In this document: positions 16,027 to 24,927 of the stretch, in pieces
Layout: each line of letters starts with the position of its first letter
How positions within the stretch are numbered: position 1 is the stretch's first letter
Origin: Nocardioides panzhihuensis
GTDB taxonomy: Bacteria > Actinomycetota > Actinomycetes > Propionibacteriales > Nocardioidaceae
Length of the DNA: 64,000 bases
Direction of reading: 5' to 3'
NCBI RefSeq assembly: GCF_013408335.1
Contig: NZ_JACBZR010000001.1
Location: 4,007,501-4,071,500, forward strand
Position numbers and translations under genes: made by a program
Notes under the pieces: generated by a model
The model's input: the letters and a program-made list of their open reading frames with translations, nothing else
Told to the model about the DNA's origin: nothing
The model's database searches: none

Positions 16027-19000
16027 TCAGCCCCCACCCACGATCCTCTCCAACTTCTCCCGCCCAGGAAGACCGGAAGGCTCGACGAGCCGCCCAGAAC
16101 GCACGTAGTAGAAAGCCGCCCGAACCCGCGACAACGGCACCCCCATGAGCTCGGCCCACCCGAGCCGGTAGAGAGCCAGCTGAAGAGGGTCGGCGTTCTG
16201 GGTCTGGTTGGTCTTCCAGTCGATGATCAGGTACGTCCCATCGGGCTCCTGATAGACCGCGTCGATCCGGCCACGCACGACCTGACCTGCCAGGACGATC
16301 GCGAAGGCCGCCTCGACCCGGAACGGTGGCCGGTCGGCGAACGGACCCTTTTCGAAGGCGGCGATCACCTCCTCGAGACCGGACTCGTCCTCGATGCCGT
16401 GGTCGGCGCGACCAGGCAGGTCGTCGGGGTCGAAGAGGTCCTGCTGGCCGAAGCGGGCCTCGACCCAGGCGTGGAACCGGGTGCCGAAGCGGGCCTGGGA
16501 GGACGGCTTGCGGGGCATCGGACGGACCAGGTCGGCGGCGAAGCCGAGGGGATCGTCGCGCAGCTTGGACATGGCGGTGGCCGACAACGACGACGGCAGC
16601 GGAACGATCACCTCGGGGGCCCGCTCACGGGCCGCCTCGGCGAGCAGCCGCTCGATCTCCTCGTCCCACTGGTTCACGGTCTCGAGCAGGGTGAGATCGT
16701 CGAGCTCGTCCGGCCCGGGGCTGACCTCGCGGACCAACCTGGCCGCTTCCAGCCGGCGCTCCACCTCGGCCGTGTGGTGATTGATCGGCCAGGGCAGGTC
16801 GGGCTCCTGCGCGGCGTAGGGGCTCTCCTCCTCGCCTTTCACTACAACGTCCGCCCAGCGGTCGGGCTTGGCCCCCCACTGCAGCAGCGCCTCCCTGGTC
16901 TTCTCCACGTAGAGCGACGGGCCGCGGCCCTCCTTCAGGGAGGGCGACCAGCGCCAGCACGAGACGAACTGGACGTGGCGGGCTCGGGTCCAGGCGACGT
17001 ACGCCAGTCGGAGCTCCTCGACGCGCTCGTGCTCCTTGCGCTCGGCGAGAAGCTCGTCGATCGAGTCGGCGTCGTGGCCGTGGAGCTGCGGCAGATCGTC
17101 GCGGTCTCCGCGGAGCGCGGCGGGCATGACCGAGGGGACGGTCAGCCACGACGATCGCGTCTGGCCGGTGGGGAACTTCTTGTGGGTCACCCCGACCAGG
17201 AAGACGACGTCCCACTCCAAGCCCTTGGCGCGGTGGACGGTGAGCAGCTTGACCGAGTCGGCCTCCGACGGGGTGGCGACGTCGAGTCCCTGGCCGTATT
17301 CGTCCTCCGCCTCCAGGTAGGCCAGCAGCGCGGCCAGGGTGACCTGGCCGTCGAGACCTTCGAACTCGGCGACCGCCTGGACGAAGAGGTCGAGGTTGTC
17401 GCGCCGGGCAGAGGCCGCCGGGGAGACCGAGGCGGCCAGCTCGACGTCGATGCCGGTGACGTCGATGATCCGGCGGACCAGGTCGAGGAGCGGCTCGTTG
17501 ACCGCTCGGCGCAGCCCGCGGAGCTCATCGGCGAGCAGCTTGAAGCGCTCCCTGGCCTGCGGTGAGTAGTCGTAGTCGGAGGGGCCGCCGGGATCCTCCA
17601 GTGCATCGTTGAGCGAGGGGATCTCGGTGGGGTCGGTGCCTTGGACGGCCGCCTCCAGCTGCCGCTCGACATCGGCGAACTCCTCCGCGCCGCCGACGAC
17701 CCCGGCCAGGTCACGCGATCTGCGGCCGAGGATGGCGAGGTCACGGGGCCCGATCGCCCAGCGCGGGCCGGCGAGGAGGGTGAGCAGCGCGGAGTTGGCG
17801 GTGACGTCGTGGAGCAGCTCCATGGTGGCGACGACCTCGGCCACCTCGGGCAGTCGGAGCAGCCCCTTCAGACCGACGATCTCGACCGGGATCTCGCGAG
17901 CGGTGAGCGCGTCAAAGACCGCTGCCGCCTGCGAGTTGTCCCTGGTCAGCACGCCGATCTCCTTCCACTCCCCGACCGCCTCATGGGCCTCGATCACCTT
18001 GTCGGCGAGCCAGAGCAGCTCTTCGTCGTACGTCTCGTGGACATGCACCCGCACCTCACCGTCGCGCGCGCCCTCCGCAGCGACCAGCCGCTCCTTCTCG
18101 CGTCCCTCGTAGAGCTGGGCGGCCAGATGGTTGGCGGTGTCGAGGATGCGGGCGTCCGAGCGGCGGTTGACGGTCAGGGAGTACCCGGTGGTCGAGCTTG
18201 TCGAGACCCCCTTGGGAGGGAAGTCCCTGCCGAACTCGAGAATGTTGCTCACCGACGCACCCCGCCAGCCGTAGATCGCCTGGTTGGGGTCACCGACGGC
18301 GGTCACCGGATGCCCGTCGCCGAAGAGACGAGCGAGCATCTTGGCCTGGGCCACCGAGGTGTCCTGGTATTCGTCGAGCAGCACCACCTTGAACTTCCCA
18401 CGCTCGATCTCCGCGACCTCGGGGGTCTCCTCGGCCAGCCGGGCCGCGAGAGCGATCTGGTCGGAGAAGTCCATCAGCCCGAGCCGGTCCTTGAGGCGGC
18501 GGTAGCCGTCGACCAGATCGAGCAGCTCGTAGCGCTTGTCGATCGCGTCGATCGCCTTCTCGACCTTGTTCAGCTTCGTCTTGACCCGCTTCCCGTCGGC
18601 GAGCTGTGCCCTGAGATCAGCGACCTCGAGGGCGAACAACGCTCGCTCTTTGCGGTCGTAGGCACGCAGTGTGGCGGGTTCGACGAGGTGCTCGGACAGC
18701 TCGGAGTCGAGCGCGAGCAGCTGCTGGACGGCCAGCTTCGGGTAGTCGGTCAGCTTCTCCACCGGGTTGGTGTGCCGGGCCACGGCCCGAGCCGCGAGCT
18801 GGTAGCGGGTCGCATCGGCGATCAGCCGAGTGTCCGGCTCGTGCCCGATCCGCAGGCCGTGCTCGGAGAGCAGCCCGGAGGCGTAGGAGTGGTAGGTCGC
18901 CACCGTCGGCTCCGCGGGCTCCTCGCCCTCTTCCGACAGAGCCTCCCCGGGCCGCGGTGGACCTTCGCGTCGCTCGGGCCACAGTCCTGCCTTCTGCAGC

Positions 19001-19305
19001 GACTCCCGGATCCGGGTGGCCAGCTCGGCGGTCGCCTTCGTGGTGAAGGTCAGACCGAGCACCTCCCCGGGGAGCACGCGACCGGTGGCGACCAGCCAGA
19101 CGACTCGGGCGGCCATCACCGCGGTCTTGCCGGACCCGGCGCCGGCAATTACCACGGCGGGCTCCAGCGGAGCCGTGATCGCGCGGAACTGCTCCTCGCT
19201 GTAGAGCCAGTCGTGACCCATCAGCTTGGCGAGCTCTTCGGGGGTCTCGACCGTCATCACCGGGTTCATCTCGGGGTTCATCGCAGCGTTCATCTCTGGG
19301 TTCAC
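16027..19305 (-). CDS. adnB: AdnB subunit of the AdnAB ATP-dependent helicase-nuclease
   Basis: 1092 residues from GTG 19305, which overlaps the adnA stop by four bases (GTGA) and is preceded by the end of adnA. The UvrD-type motor is clear: motif I VVIAGAGSGKTAVMAARVVW, motif II VVLLDEYQDTSVAQAKML, motif IV LTVNRRSD, motif V-VI KGLEWDVVFLVGVTH and LAYVAWTRARHVQF. The C-terminal RecB-like nuclease shows RIDAVYQEPDGTYLIIDWKTNQT, the metal-binding Asp and the DWK motif. AdnAB resects double-strand breaks in mycobacteria in place of RecBCD. Short residues 367-373 (VSTSS) match the GTCTCGAC repeat, just before motif IV. The longer open frame upstream is adnA read in another frame. Confidence 0.92.
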   Translation of the reverse strand: MNPEMNAAMNPEMNPVMTVETPEELAKLMGHDWLYSEEQFRAITAPLEPAVVIAGAGSGKTAVMAARVVWLVATGRVLPGEVLGLTFTTKATAELATRIRESLQKAGLWPERREGPPRPGEALSEEGEEPAEPTVATYHSYASGLLSEHGLRIGHEPDTRLIADATRYQLAARAVARHTNPVEKLTDYPKLAVQQLLALDSELSEHLVEPATLRAYDRKERALFALEVADLRAQLADGKRVKTKLNKVEKAIDAIDKRYELLDLVDGYRRLKDRLGLMDFSDQIALAARLAEETPEVAEIERGKFKVVLLDEYQDTSVAQAKMLARLFGDGHPVTAVGDPNQAIYGWRGASVSNILEFGRDFPPKGVSTSSTTGYSLTVNRRSDARILDTANHLAAQLYEGREKERLVAAEGARDGEVRVHVHETYDEELLWLADKVIEAHEAVGEWKEIGVLTRDNSQAAAVFDALTAREIPVEIVGLKGLLRLPEVAEVVATMELLHDVTANSALLTLLAGPRWAIGPRDLAILGRRSRDLAGVVGGAEEFADVERQLEAAVQGTDPTEIPSLNDALEDPGGPSDYDYSPQARERFKLLADELRGLRRAVNEPLLDLVRRIIDVTGIDVELAASVSPAASARRDNLDLFVQAVAEFEGLDGQVTLAALLAYLEAEDEYGQGLDVATPSEADSVKLLTVHRAKGLEWDVVFLVGVTHKKFPTGQTRSSWLTVPSVMPAALRGDRDDLPQLHGHDADSIDELLAERKEHERVEELRLAYVAWTRARHVQFVSCWRWSPSLKEGRGPSLYVEKTREALLQWGAKPDRWADVVVKGEEESPYAAQEPDLPWPINHHTAEVERRLEAARLVREVSPGPDELDDLTLLETVNQWDEEIERLLAEAARERAPEVIVPLPSSLSATAMSKLRDDPLGFAADLVRPMPRKPSSQARFGTRFHAWVEARFGQQDLFDPDDLPGRADHGIEDESGLEEVIAAFEKGPFADRPPFRVEAAFAIVLAGQVVRGRIDAVYQEPDGTYLIIDWKTNQTQNADPLQLALYRLGWAELMGVPLSRVRAAFYYVRSGRLVEPSGLPGREKLERIVGGG
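18188..18208. repeat. GGTCGAGC/GTCTCGAC repeat copy inside adnB
   Basis: GTGGTCGAGCTTGTCGAGAC, a 20-bp copy of the repeat core, lies in frame in adnB (residues about 367-373, giving VSTSSTT). It sits between motif III and motif IV of the helicase. See the adnA copy for the full element. Confidence 0.6.
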
Positions 19306-22300
19306 GACAGCACCGACCCCGAGGTCTGCGCCGGGCAGAGCGCGACGAACTGACACCGGTCGCACTGCTTGCCCGGCCGTGCCACGAACTCCTCGGCCCG
19401 GACCGTCGCCACCGCCTTCTCCAGCTGGGTGATGATCTCGGGCGGCTCGGGTGCCTGCACCTGCACCTTCGGCAGCTCGCTCCCCGAACCCGCGGGATGG
19501 CGCAGCTGGATCAGCTCCGCTCCCCCGGAGGTCGCGTCCGGTGCCAGCGACGAGGCCGCGCCGTGCTCGACCGCCAGCTGGTAGAGGCCGAGCTGGCCGT
19601 GCTCCTTGACCTCCTGCGCGGTGGGCGGGTATTTCCCGGTCTTCAGGTCGACCACCACGATCCTTCCGCTCTCGTCGAGCTCCAACCGGTCCGCGTAGCC
19701 GTTGAGTCGCACCGTCTCCCCACTGGGAAGGGAGACCTTCGCGGTCAGCTGCTCCTCGAACCCGATCACGGTCCGCGCACCGGGGCGCCGGTGCCAGGTC
19801 AGGAATCGGGCCAGCACCTCGCGGACCGCCTCGCGCTCGCGGGCAGCCGACCAGGGCGTACGGAACTCGAGGCGGCCCCACACCTCGTCCACGAACGGCA
19901 TCAGGTCATCGACCGTGGCAGCGTCGAGGACGCCGCGGGCTAGCTGCTCGGCGATCGCGTGCACCACCTTGCCGAACCCCTGCGAGGAGGAGTCGGTGAC
20001 CGCACCGCCCGCCTCACGGGCCAGGAACCACTGCGCCGGGCAGGTCAGGATCGCCTCCAGCGCCGACGCGCTCAGCGTGATCGGACGGTCCTCGGGCCGG
20101 ACCGGAGCAGAGGCGTACGTCGGGGCCCGCAGCCCCCACCAGGTCGACGGGTCGGCGGCGAGCGCGATCCGCTTGCCGCGCACCTCGGTGGCGGCCAGCT
20201 TCTGCAGCCTTCTCGCGGCCGCCTCCCGCAGCGCGACCGGCTGAGCCGGATCTGCCGCGGTGCGGCGCAGCTCGGCGACCAGACCGGCCAGCGACAGCGG
20301 TCTCGTCGGCCGGCCGATCCGATGACGGATCTGGTCCTCGCGCAGGCCGAGCTCGTTGATGAACCGCGACGGCTGGTCACCGTCGTCGTCGGGCGACTTC
20401 ACCGCGGTCACTACCAGCCGGGACCGGGCTCGGGTGGCGGCGACGTAGAAGAGCCGGCGCTCCTCGGCGAGCATCGCCGAGCGGGTCAGTGGCGGCAGGC
20501 GCCCGCCGTGGCGACCGTCCGGCAGCGCCGGGGCGATCCGGTCGGGCCCGAGGAGCGAGTCGCGCCGGCGCAGGTCGGGCCAGGCGCCCTCCTGGACGTG
20601 AGCGACCACCACGAGACCCCACTCCAGCCCCTTGGAGCGATGGGCGGTGAGCAGCCGCACCGCCGAGCCCCGCACGCCCTTGTCGGCCAGGGTGTCGGCC
20701 GGGATCTCCTGGGCACGGAGCGTGGCCAGGAAGGTCTCCACCGAGGTGAACTCCTGCCGGCCCTCGATCTTGGCGGCGGTGTCGAACAGCGCCACGACCG
20801 CATCCAGGTCTCGATGGGCCAGCCGCGCCGCCGAGCCACCCGACTCGACCTGCGCCCGCAGCCGCTGCCCCCAATCGGCGCCCTCCCACAGGGTCCAGAG
20901 CACCTGCTCGGCGCCGGCACCGCCCGCCAGCACGCGGCGCGCCTCGGCGAGAAGGTCCGCAAGCCGGCGTACGCGCCCCAGCACCCGTTCCTCGCCCCCG
21001 CTGGTCGAGCCGCCCCCGCTGCTCGAGCCGCCCCCGCTGGTCGAGCCGGATTCGTGAGGTACGAACGAATCCGTGTCGAGACCAACACGGTCATCTGTCG
21101 CGCTCGATGGGATTGTGTTGGTCTCGACACCGGCTCGCTGGCGCTCGCCGGGCTCGACCAGCGGGAAGGCCTCGGGCTCGACCAGCGGCGAGGCAGCGGC
21201 CTCGACCAACGAGCCAGGATCGAGCACGGCGCGGCGTACGAGCTCGCTGGCAGACACGTCGAAAAACCTCGCCCTGAGCGTGCGAGTCAGCGCGCGGACG
21301 TCGGTCGCGTCGAGCCCGCCGAGCGGACCGGTGAGCAGCTCCTCGCAGCGCTCGGCGCGTACGTAGCGTTCATCGAGCTCCGACTCGACGGCGGCGTCGA
21401 CGACGATCCCGAGCGCGTCGAGGAGGACCGCGGCAGCCGGCTCGCGGACCAACGGGGTCTCGTCGGAGGCGACCTCGACCGGGACACCGGCTGCGGTCAG
21501 CGAACGGCGCAGCTGCGGGATCGAGGTGCGGCCCGAGCGCACCAGGACGGCCATGTCGGACCAGTCGATGCCGTCCTCGAGGTGAGCCCGGCGGAGCAGG
21601 TCGGCGATGTGCTCGGTCTCGGCCCGGTCGGTGTCGAAGGTGAGCACCTCGGCCCGTCCCGGGTCCTGGGCCAACGGGTGCGGGTTGCGGAAGGTGTCGT
21701 AGGCAGCGACCGGGATCGAGCCCCGCACCGAGATCCCTGCGGCGATCGACCGCGAGGTCCGCAGCAGCCGCGACCCGAACCGACGGGTCGTCCCCAGAGC
21801 CACCACCGGCGCATGCCGCCGTTCCCGGGTCGGGAACTGAGCCGGGAAGTCGAGGATCCCGTTGACGTCCGCGCCTCGGAAACCGTAGATGGACTGGTCC
21901 GGGTCGCCGACGACGATCAGGTCGCGGCCGTCGCCGGCCAGCGCCTGCAGCAGTGCGACCTGGCTCGGGTCGGTGTCTTGGTATTCGTCCACGAACACGC
22001 ACGTGAACTCGGCCCGGAGCTCGGCCGCATGCCGTTCGGCCTCGATCACCCCGCGCATGATCAGGTCGGGGTAGTCGATGGCCGACTGGGCGCCGAGCAC
22101 GTCGAGATACTGCTCCAGGAACCATCCGGCGGCGACGAACTCCTCGATCCCCTCGTCACGGCCGAGCGCCACCAGCTGGTCGGGATCGAGCCCGCGCTCG
22201 CGTGCCCGCGCGATCACGGTCTGCACCTCGCGCGCGAACCCGCGGGTGCCGACCGCCATCCGGAACCTCTCCGGCCATCGCACCGACTCCGGGTGCTCGG

Positions 22301-22709
22301 ACAGCAGCTCCTGCAGGACCACGTCGGCCTCGGGCGCGGAGAGCAGCGTCAGCGGCGCCGTGTAGAGCTCGGCCGGCGCATAGCGCCGCACCAGCCCGTA
22401 GGCGAAGGAGTGGAACGTCGAGGAGACCGCCCCCGAGAGGGTGCGCCCCAGCCGCGCCGTGACCCGGTCACGCAGCTGCTCGGCGGCCTTGCGGGAGAAG
22501 GTCAGCGCCAGCAGCTGGTCGGGCCGTACGCCGCGGTTCTCGATCCGGTCGACGACCGCCTCCACCAGCGTGGTCGTCTTGCCCGTCCCGGGCCCGGCCA
22601 GCACCAGGAGCGGCCCGCCGGGATGCTCCACCACCGAGCGCTGGTGCTCGTCGAGCACCGGCACGGCGGCTGCGCTCGGCGGCGGGGCTAGGCGGTAGGC
22701 GACACTCAC
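19302..22709 (-). CDS. adnA: AdnA subunit of the AdnAB ATP-dependent helicase-nuclease
   Basis: 1135 residues from GTG 22709 (MSVAYRLAPP). N-terminal motor with LLVLAGPGTGKTTTLVEAV, FVDEYQDTDPSQVALLQALA and FYVAATRARSRLVV. The C-terminal RecB-type nuclease has GYADRLELDESGRIVVVDLKTGKYP. Four cysteines, one in LTCPAQWF and three in QCDRCQFVALCP at the end, are arranged as in AddB/AdnA iron-sulfur staples. It pairs with AdnB downstream through a GTGA overlap. The striking oddity is residues about 517-570: a low-complexity Gly/Ser/Thr insert flanked by LVEP-type repeats that derives from a palindromic DNA repeat (21001-21161). The reading frame stays open through it, so the protein is likely still made. 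Confidence 0.92.
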   Translation of the reverse strand: MSVAYRLAPPPSAAAVPVLDEHQRSVVEHPGGPLLVLAGPGTGKTTTLVEAVVDRIENRGVRPDQLLALTFSRKAAEQLRDRVTARLGRTLSGAVSSTFHSFAYGLVRRYAPAELYTAPLTLLSAPEADVVLQELLSEHPESVRWPERFRMAVGTRGFAREVQTVIARARERGLDPDQLVALGRDEGIEEFVAAGWFLEQYLDVLGAQSAIDYPDLIMRGVIEAERHAAELRAEFTCVFVDEYQDTDPSQVALLQALAGDGRDLIVVGDPDQSIYGFRGADVNGILDFPAQFPTRERRHAPVVALGTTRRFGSRLLRTSRSIAAGISVRGSIPVAAYDTFRNPHPLAQDPGRAEVLTFDTDRAETEHIADLLRRAHLEDGIDWSDMAVLVRSGRTSIPQLRRSLTAAGVPVEVASDETPLVREPAAAVLLDALGIVVDAAVESELDERYVRAERCEELLTGPLGGLDATDVRALTRTLRARFFDVSASELVRRAVLDPGSLVEAAASPLVEPEAFPLVEPGERQRAGVETNTIPSSATDDRVGLDTDSFVPHESGSTSGGGSSSGGGSTSGGEERVLGRVRRLADLLAEARRVLAGGAGAEQVLWTLWEGADWGQRLRAQVESGGSAARLAHRDLDAVVALFDTAAKIEGRQEFTSVETFLATLRAQEIPADTLADKGVRGSAVRLLTAHRSKGLEWGLVVVAHVQEGAWPDLRRRDSLLGPDRIAPALPDGRHGGRLPPLTRSAMLAEERRLFYVAATRARSRLVVTAVKSPDDDGDQPSRFINELGLREDQIRHRIGRPTRPLSLAGLVAELRRTAADPAQPVALREAAARRLQKLAATEVRGKRIALAADPSTWWGLRAPTYASAPVRPEDRPITLSASALEAILTCPAQWFLAREAGGAVTDSSSQGFGKVVHAIAEQLARGVLDAATVDDLMPFVDEVWGRLEFRTPWSAAREREAVREVLARFLTWHRRPGARTVIGFEEQLTAKVSLPSGETVRLNGYADRLELDESGRIVVVDLKTGKYPPTAQEVKEHGQLGLYQLAVEHGAASSLAPDATSGGAELIQLRHPAGSGSELPKVQVQAPEPPEIITQLEKAVATVRAEEFVARPGKQCDRCQFVALCPAQTSGSVLS
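21001..21161. repeat. Full-length palindromic repeat inserted in frame in adnA
   Basis: Outer arms CTGGTCGAGC (21001-21010) and GCTCGACCAG (21152-21161) enclose 14-bp arms GTCGAGACCAACAC (21075-21088) and GTGTTGGTCTCGAC (21115-21128). The same nested plan occurs intergenically at 25261-25381. Extra CTGGTCGAGC copies stand next to it (21037 and about 21178-21210), encoding LVEP repeats in AdnA. A further 9-bp inverted repeat CGGATTCGT/ACGAATCCG lies inside. Confidence 0.85.
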
Positions 22710-22766
22710 GGGCCCTACCTAATCAGACGACACCGACAGTTTTCAGAGGCCCGTCGAGACGCCCGA

Positions 22767-23057
22767 TCAGACGTCGTGACCCAGCCGCATCCGAACCCCC
22801 ACGACGTCGTCGAGATCGATCCCCTCGGCACGCCGTACGACGGCTTTCAGCGGGAGCACGTAGGTGCCGTCCTTCGGAAACAGCGCGGTGGTGAAGGTGG
22901 TCGCACCGATGGTGGCGGTGACGGCGACCTGGCCCCAGTATTCCAGCCCACGGGCGTCCTCCTTGACGTCCTGGGCGCCCTCGACGGGCATGGGCACGTA
23001 GTAGAACGGGGCCGGACCGCGCCACTCGATGACGGCCCCTTCGAAGGTGTACTCCAC
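22767..23057 (-). CDS. DUF1905 domain protein
   Basis: 96 residues from GTG 23057. The sequence VEYTFEGAVIEWRGPAPFYYVPMP through QVAVTATIGATTFTTALFPK and VVRRAEGIDLDDVVGVRMRL matches the small DUF1905 beta-barrel, of unknown function, often near or fused to YdeI/OmdA-type domains. It starts only 5 bp after the stop of the upstream cupin gene, so the cupin, hemerythrin-like and DUF1905 genes form one operon. A longer frame to 23432 is not supported because it overlaps the cupin gene completely. Role unknown. Confidence 0.75.
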   Translation of the reverse strand: MEYTFEGAVIEWRGPAPFYYVPMPVEGAQDVKEDARGLEYWGQVAVTATIGATTFTTALFPKDGTYVLPLKAVVRRAEGIDLDDVVGVRMRLGHDV

Positions 23058-23062
23058 CGGGC

Positions 23063-23512
23063 CTACTCCCCAATCCCTGATTCTGAGGCGAGCTCGAAGT
23101 CGTCGAAGTCGAACCCCGGCGAGACCACGCAGGAGACGAGCGCGTCCTCGGCCGAGGGGACCGTACGCTGCCACACCCCCGCCGGTACTACAGCCTGCGG
23201 CACCTGGCCGGCGGCGACGTCCACCCCGACGTCGAGGGTCTCGCCCTCGACCGGGGCCTCGGCGGAGCCACCGAGCTGCAGGGACACCACACCGGTGTGT
23301 GCCAGCCAGATCTCGTCGGAGGTGACCCGGTGCCACGCGGACGACTCCCCGGCCAGGAGCCGGAAGTAGATCAGGGTCGCGGTCGGGCGAACCCGCCCGT
23401 CGTGGAGGGTGACGGTCTCGGCGGCAGCCCACGTCTGCCGGAACGAGCCGCCCTCAGGATGGGGCGCGAGGTCGAGTGCGGAGGTGATGGGGTCAACGGT
23501 CACCCGGCTCAT
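23063..23512 (-). CDS. Cupin (DUF985/Cupin_5) protein
   Basis: 149 residues from ATG 23512, overlapping the end of the upstream hemerythrin-like gene by 20 bp. The N-terminal PHPEGGSFRQTW, TLIYFRLLAGESSAWHRV and VPAGVWQRTVPS segments are the signature of the DUF985 cupin family, with the conserved Glu in PEGG, the Arg and His expected for the barrel pocket. These proteins are often annotated as sugar- or keto-sugar-like epimerases, but no activity is established. The operon with DUF1905 and the hemerythrin-like gene does not point to a pathway. Confidence 0.85.
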   Translation of the reverse strand: MSRVTVDPITSALDLAPHPEGGSFRQTWAAAETVTLHDGRVRPTATLIYFRLLAGESSAWHRVTSDEIWLAHTGVVSLQLGGSAEAPVEGETLDVGVDVAAGQVPQAVVPAGVWQRTVPSAEDALVSCVVSPGFDFDDFELASESGIGE

Positions 23513-24191
23513 TGTGCCGGGTCTCGTTGGCCGGATCGTCGGGGAAGCGCGGGTCGCCGAGCAGGTACTGCCAGAACAGGCCCGGCTTCTTGCGCGGCAG
23601 CGGCTTCGGACCGCCGACCGAACGGTTCTCGAGCGCGTCGCAGATCGCGTCGACGGGACGGGCCACGCGGCGTACGACCTTGCCGGGCAGGCCCGTGTGC
23701 CGGAGGCGAGGATGTGGACGGGAGGGAGCCCTGCGCTCGGCCGCCATGATCCGCTCGGCGACGAGCAGGAGCACGTCGTCGGAGGCCTCCTCCGCGAGGT
23801 GCGAGACCAGCTCGTCCTCCTTCTTCTGCTGAGCGTCGAGGGCCTTCTCGACCTCGCCCCACAGCGTCGGCCACGAGTGGGTGGTCTCCCAGGTGGAGCC
23901 GTACTCGTGCGCCTTCACGTGGAAGACCAGCACCTCCAGGTGCCGCGCGGCGGGGAGATAGTCATGGACCAGACCGACGCCGCCCTCGCAGTTGGCGGAG
24001 ACCGCGGGCAGCAGCACCTCGTCCACGGCGTGCAGGTGTCGAGACGTGCCGGCGTTGAACTGGTCGATCGGTGGACAGCCCCGACGGGTCTGCTCGGGCC
24101 TGGCGATGATGCTCCGAGCATGGGCCAGGCGCCCAGCGAGCTCTTCGTGCTTGCGGCGCAGCTCGTCCTGCAACACGGTCGTGGTGGCCAT
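23493..24191 (-). CDS. Hemerythrin-like HHE domain protein
   Basis: 232 residues from ATG 24191, preceded by GAGGTGAGG; the frame continues 21 codons further upstream without an RBS. Helical N-terminal two thirds contain HHE-type metal ligands: RHLHAVDEVLLPAV, HDYLPAARHLEVLVFHVKAHEYG, then KKEDELVSHLAEE. The C-terminal third is basic and proline-rich (KPLPRKKPGLFWQYLLGDPR) and has no obvious fold. HHE proteins bind a di-iron centre and sense or carry oxygen, or react with NO. The gene starts the three-gene operon with the cupin and DUF1905 genes. Assignment is by motif pattern and not by detailed similarity. Confidence 0.65.
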   Translation of the reverse strand: MATTTVLQDELRRKHEELAGRLAHARSIIARPEQTRRGCPPIDQFNAGTSRHLHAVDEVLLPAVSANCEGGVGLVHDYLPAARHLEVLVFHVKAHEYGSTWETTHSWPTLWGEVEKALDAQQKKEDELVSHLAEEASDDVLLLVAERIMAAERRAPSRPHPRLRHTGLPGKVVRRVARPVDAICDALENRSVGGPKPLPRKKPGLFWQYLLGDPRFPDDPANETRHNEPGDR

Positions 24192-24261
24192 CTGCCTCAC
24201 CTCGGCGGCTAGGGGTCCACCTTCCAGAATGCGCCTATTCTCGCCTCGACGCAACCGGCGA

Positions 24262-24927
24262 TCAGACGTCGGCCGGACGCTCGTTGTAGACCCCGGCCGC
24301 TTCCTGGCCGCTCAGCAGCGCGATCGCCGCCATCACCTCGTCGGTGATCACCCGGCGGGCCTTGCCCAGAGCTACGCCGTCGAAGCGGCCAGCCACCTGG
24401 ATCGGCTGCCCGAACGCGACAGCGACCTTCGCCAGGCGGGGCAGGTTCGATCCCACCGGCTGGAGCTCCGCGGTCCCGCGCAGGCCCACCGGCACCACGG
24501 GGACGCCGGCGGTCAGCGCCAGGTGGGCCACCCCCGTACGGCCGCGATAGAGCCGCCCGTCGCGGGAGCGGGTGCCCTCCGGATAGATCCCGAACGCCTC
24601 GCCCCTGCCGAGGACCTCCAGGGCCACCTCCAGCGAGCCGAGCGCCGCCTGCGGGTCGTCGCGGTCCACCGGCAGCATCCCGAGCCCCTCGAACCACGCC
24701 TTCTGCGCCGCACCCTTGAGACCGGTGCCGGTGAAGTAGTCGGACTTGGCCAGGAAGTGCACCGGCCGGGGCGAGACCGACGGGATCACGATCGAGTCGG
24801 CGAAGCTGAGGTGGTTGCTGGCCAGGATCACCCCGCCGGTACGTGGGACGTTCTCGGCCCCAGTCACCGTGGGTCGCCAGACGGCCCGGAGAAGGGGTGG
24901 CACGACGGCGTGGAGGACGCGATACAT
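24262..24927 (-). CDS. 1-acyl-sn-glycerol-3-phosphate acyltransferase (PlsC family)
   Basis: 221 residues starting MYRVLHAVVPPLLRAVW. Motif I is NHLSFADS (HX4D, catalytic His and Asp near residue 38), followed by FLAKSDYF, motif III FGIYPEGTRS and motif IV VPVVPVGL. These are the four landmarks of lysophosphatidic acid acyltransferases, which transfer a fatty acyl group to make phosphatidic acid on the inner membrane face. The ATG overlaps the stop of the upstream alkyltransferase-like gene by one base (TGATG), so the two are translationally coupled. Mycobacterial genomes hold several such paralogues; substrate chain length is unknown. Confidence 0.88.
   Translation of the reverse strand: MYRVLHAVVPPLLRAVWRPTVTGAENVPRTGGVILASNHLSFADSIVIPSVSPRPVHFLAKSDYFTGTGLKGAAQKAWFEGLGMLPVDRDDPQAALGSLEVALEVLGRGEAFGIYPEGTRSRDGRLYRGRTGVAHLALTAGVPVVPVGLRGTAELQPVGSNLPRLAKVAVAFGQPIQVAGRFDGVALGKARRVITDEVMAAIALLSGQEAAGVYNERPADV

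Noticed and set aside
15578..16159. Minus-strand ORF across the palindrome-rich gap
   Set aside because: Glycine/arginine-rich translation with no domain, and made of palindromic repeats; it overlaps adnB.
19959..22691. Very long plus-strand frame opposite adnA
   Set aside because: It is a GC-skew shadow of adnA: antisense, rich in Arg/Gly/Pro, no family.
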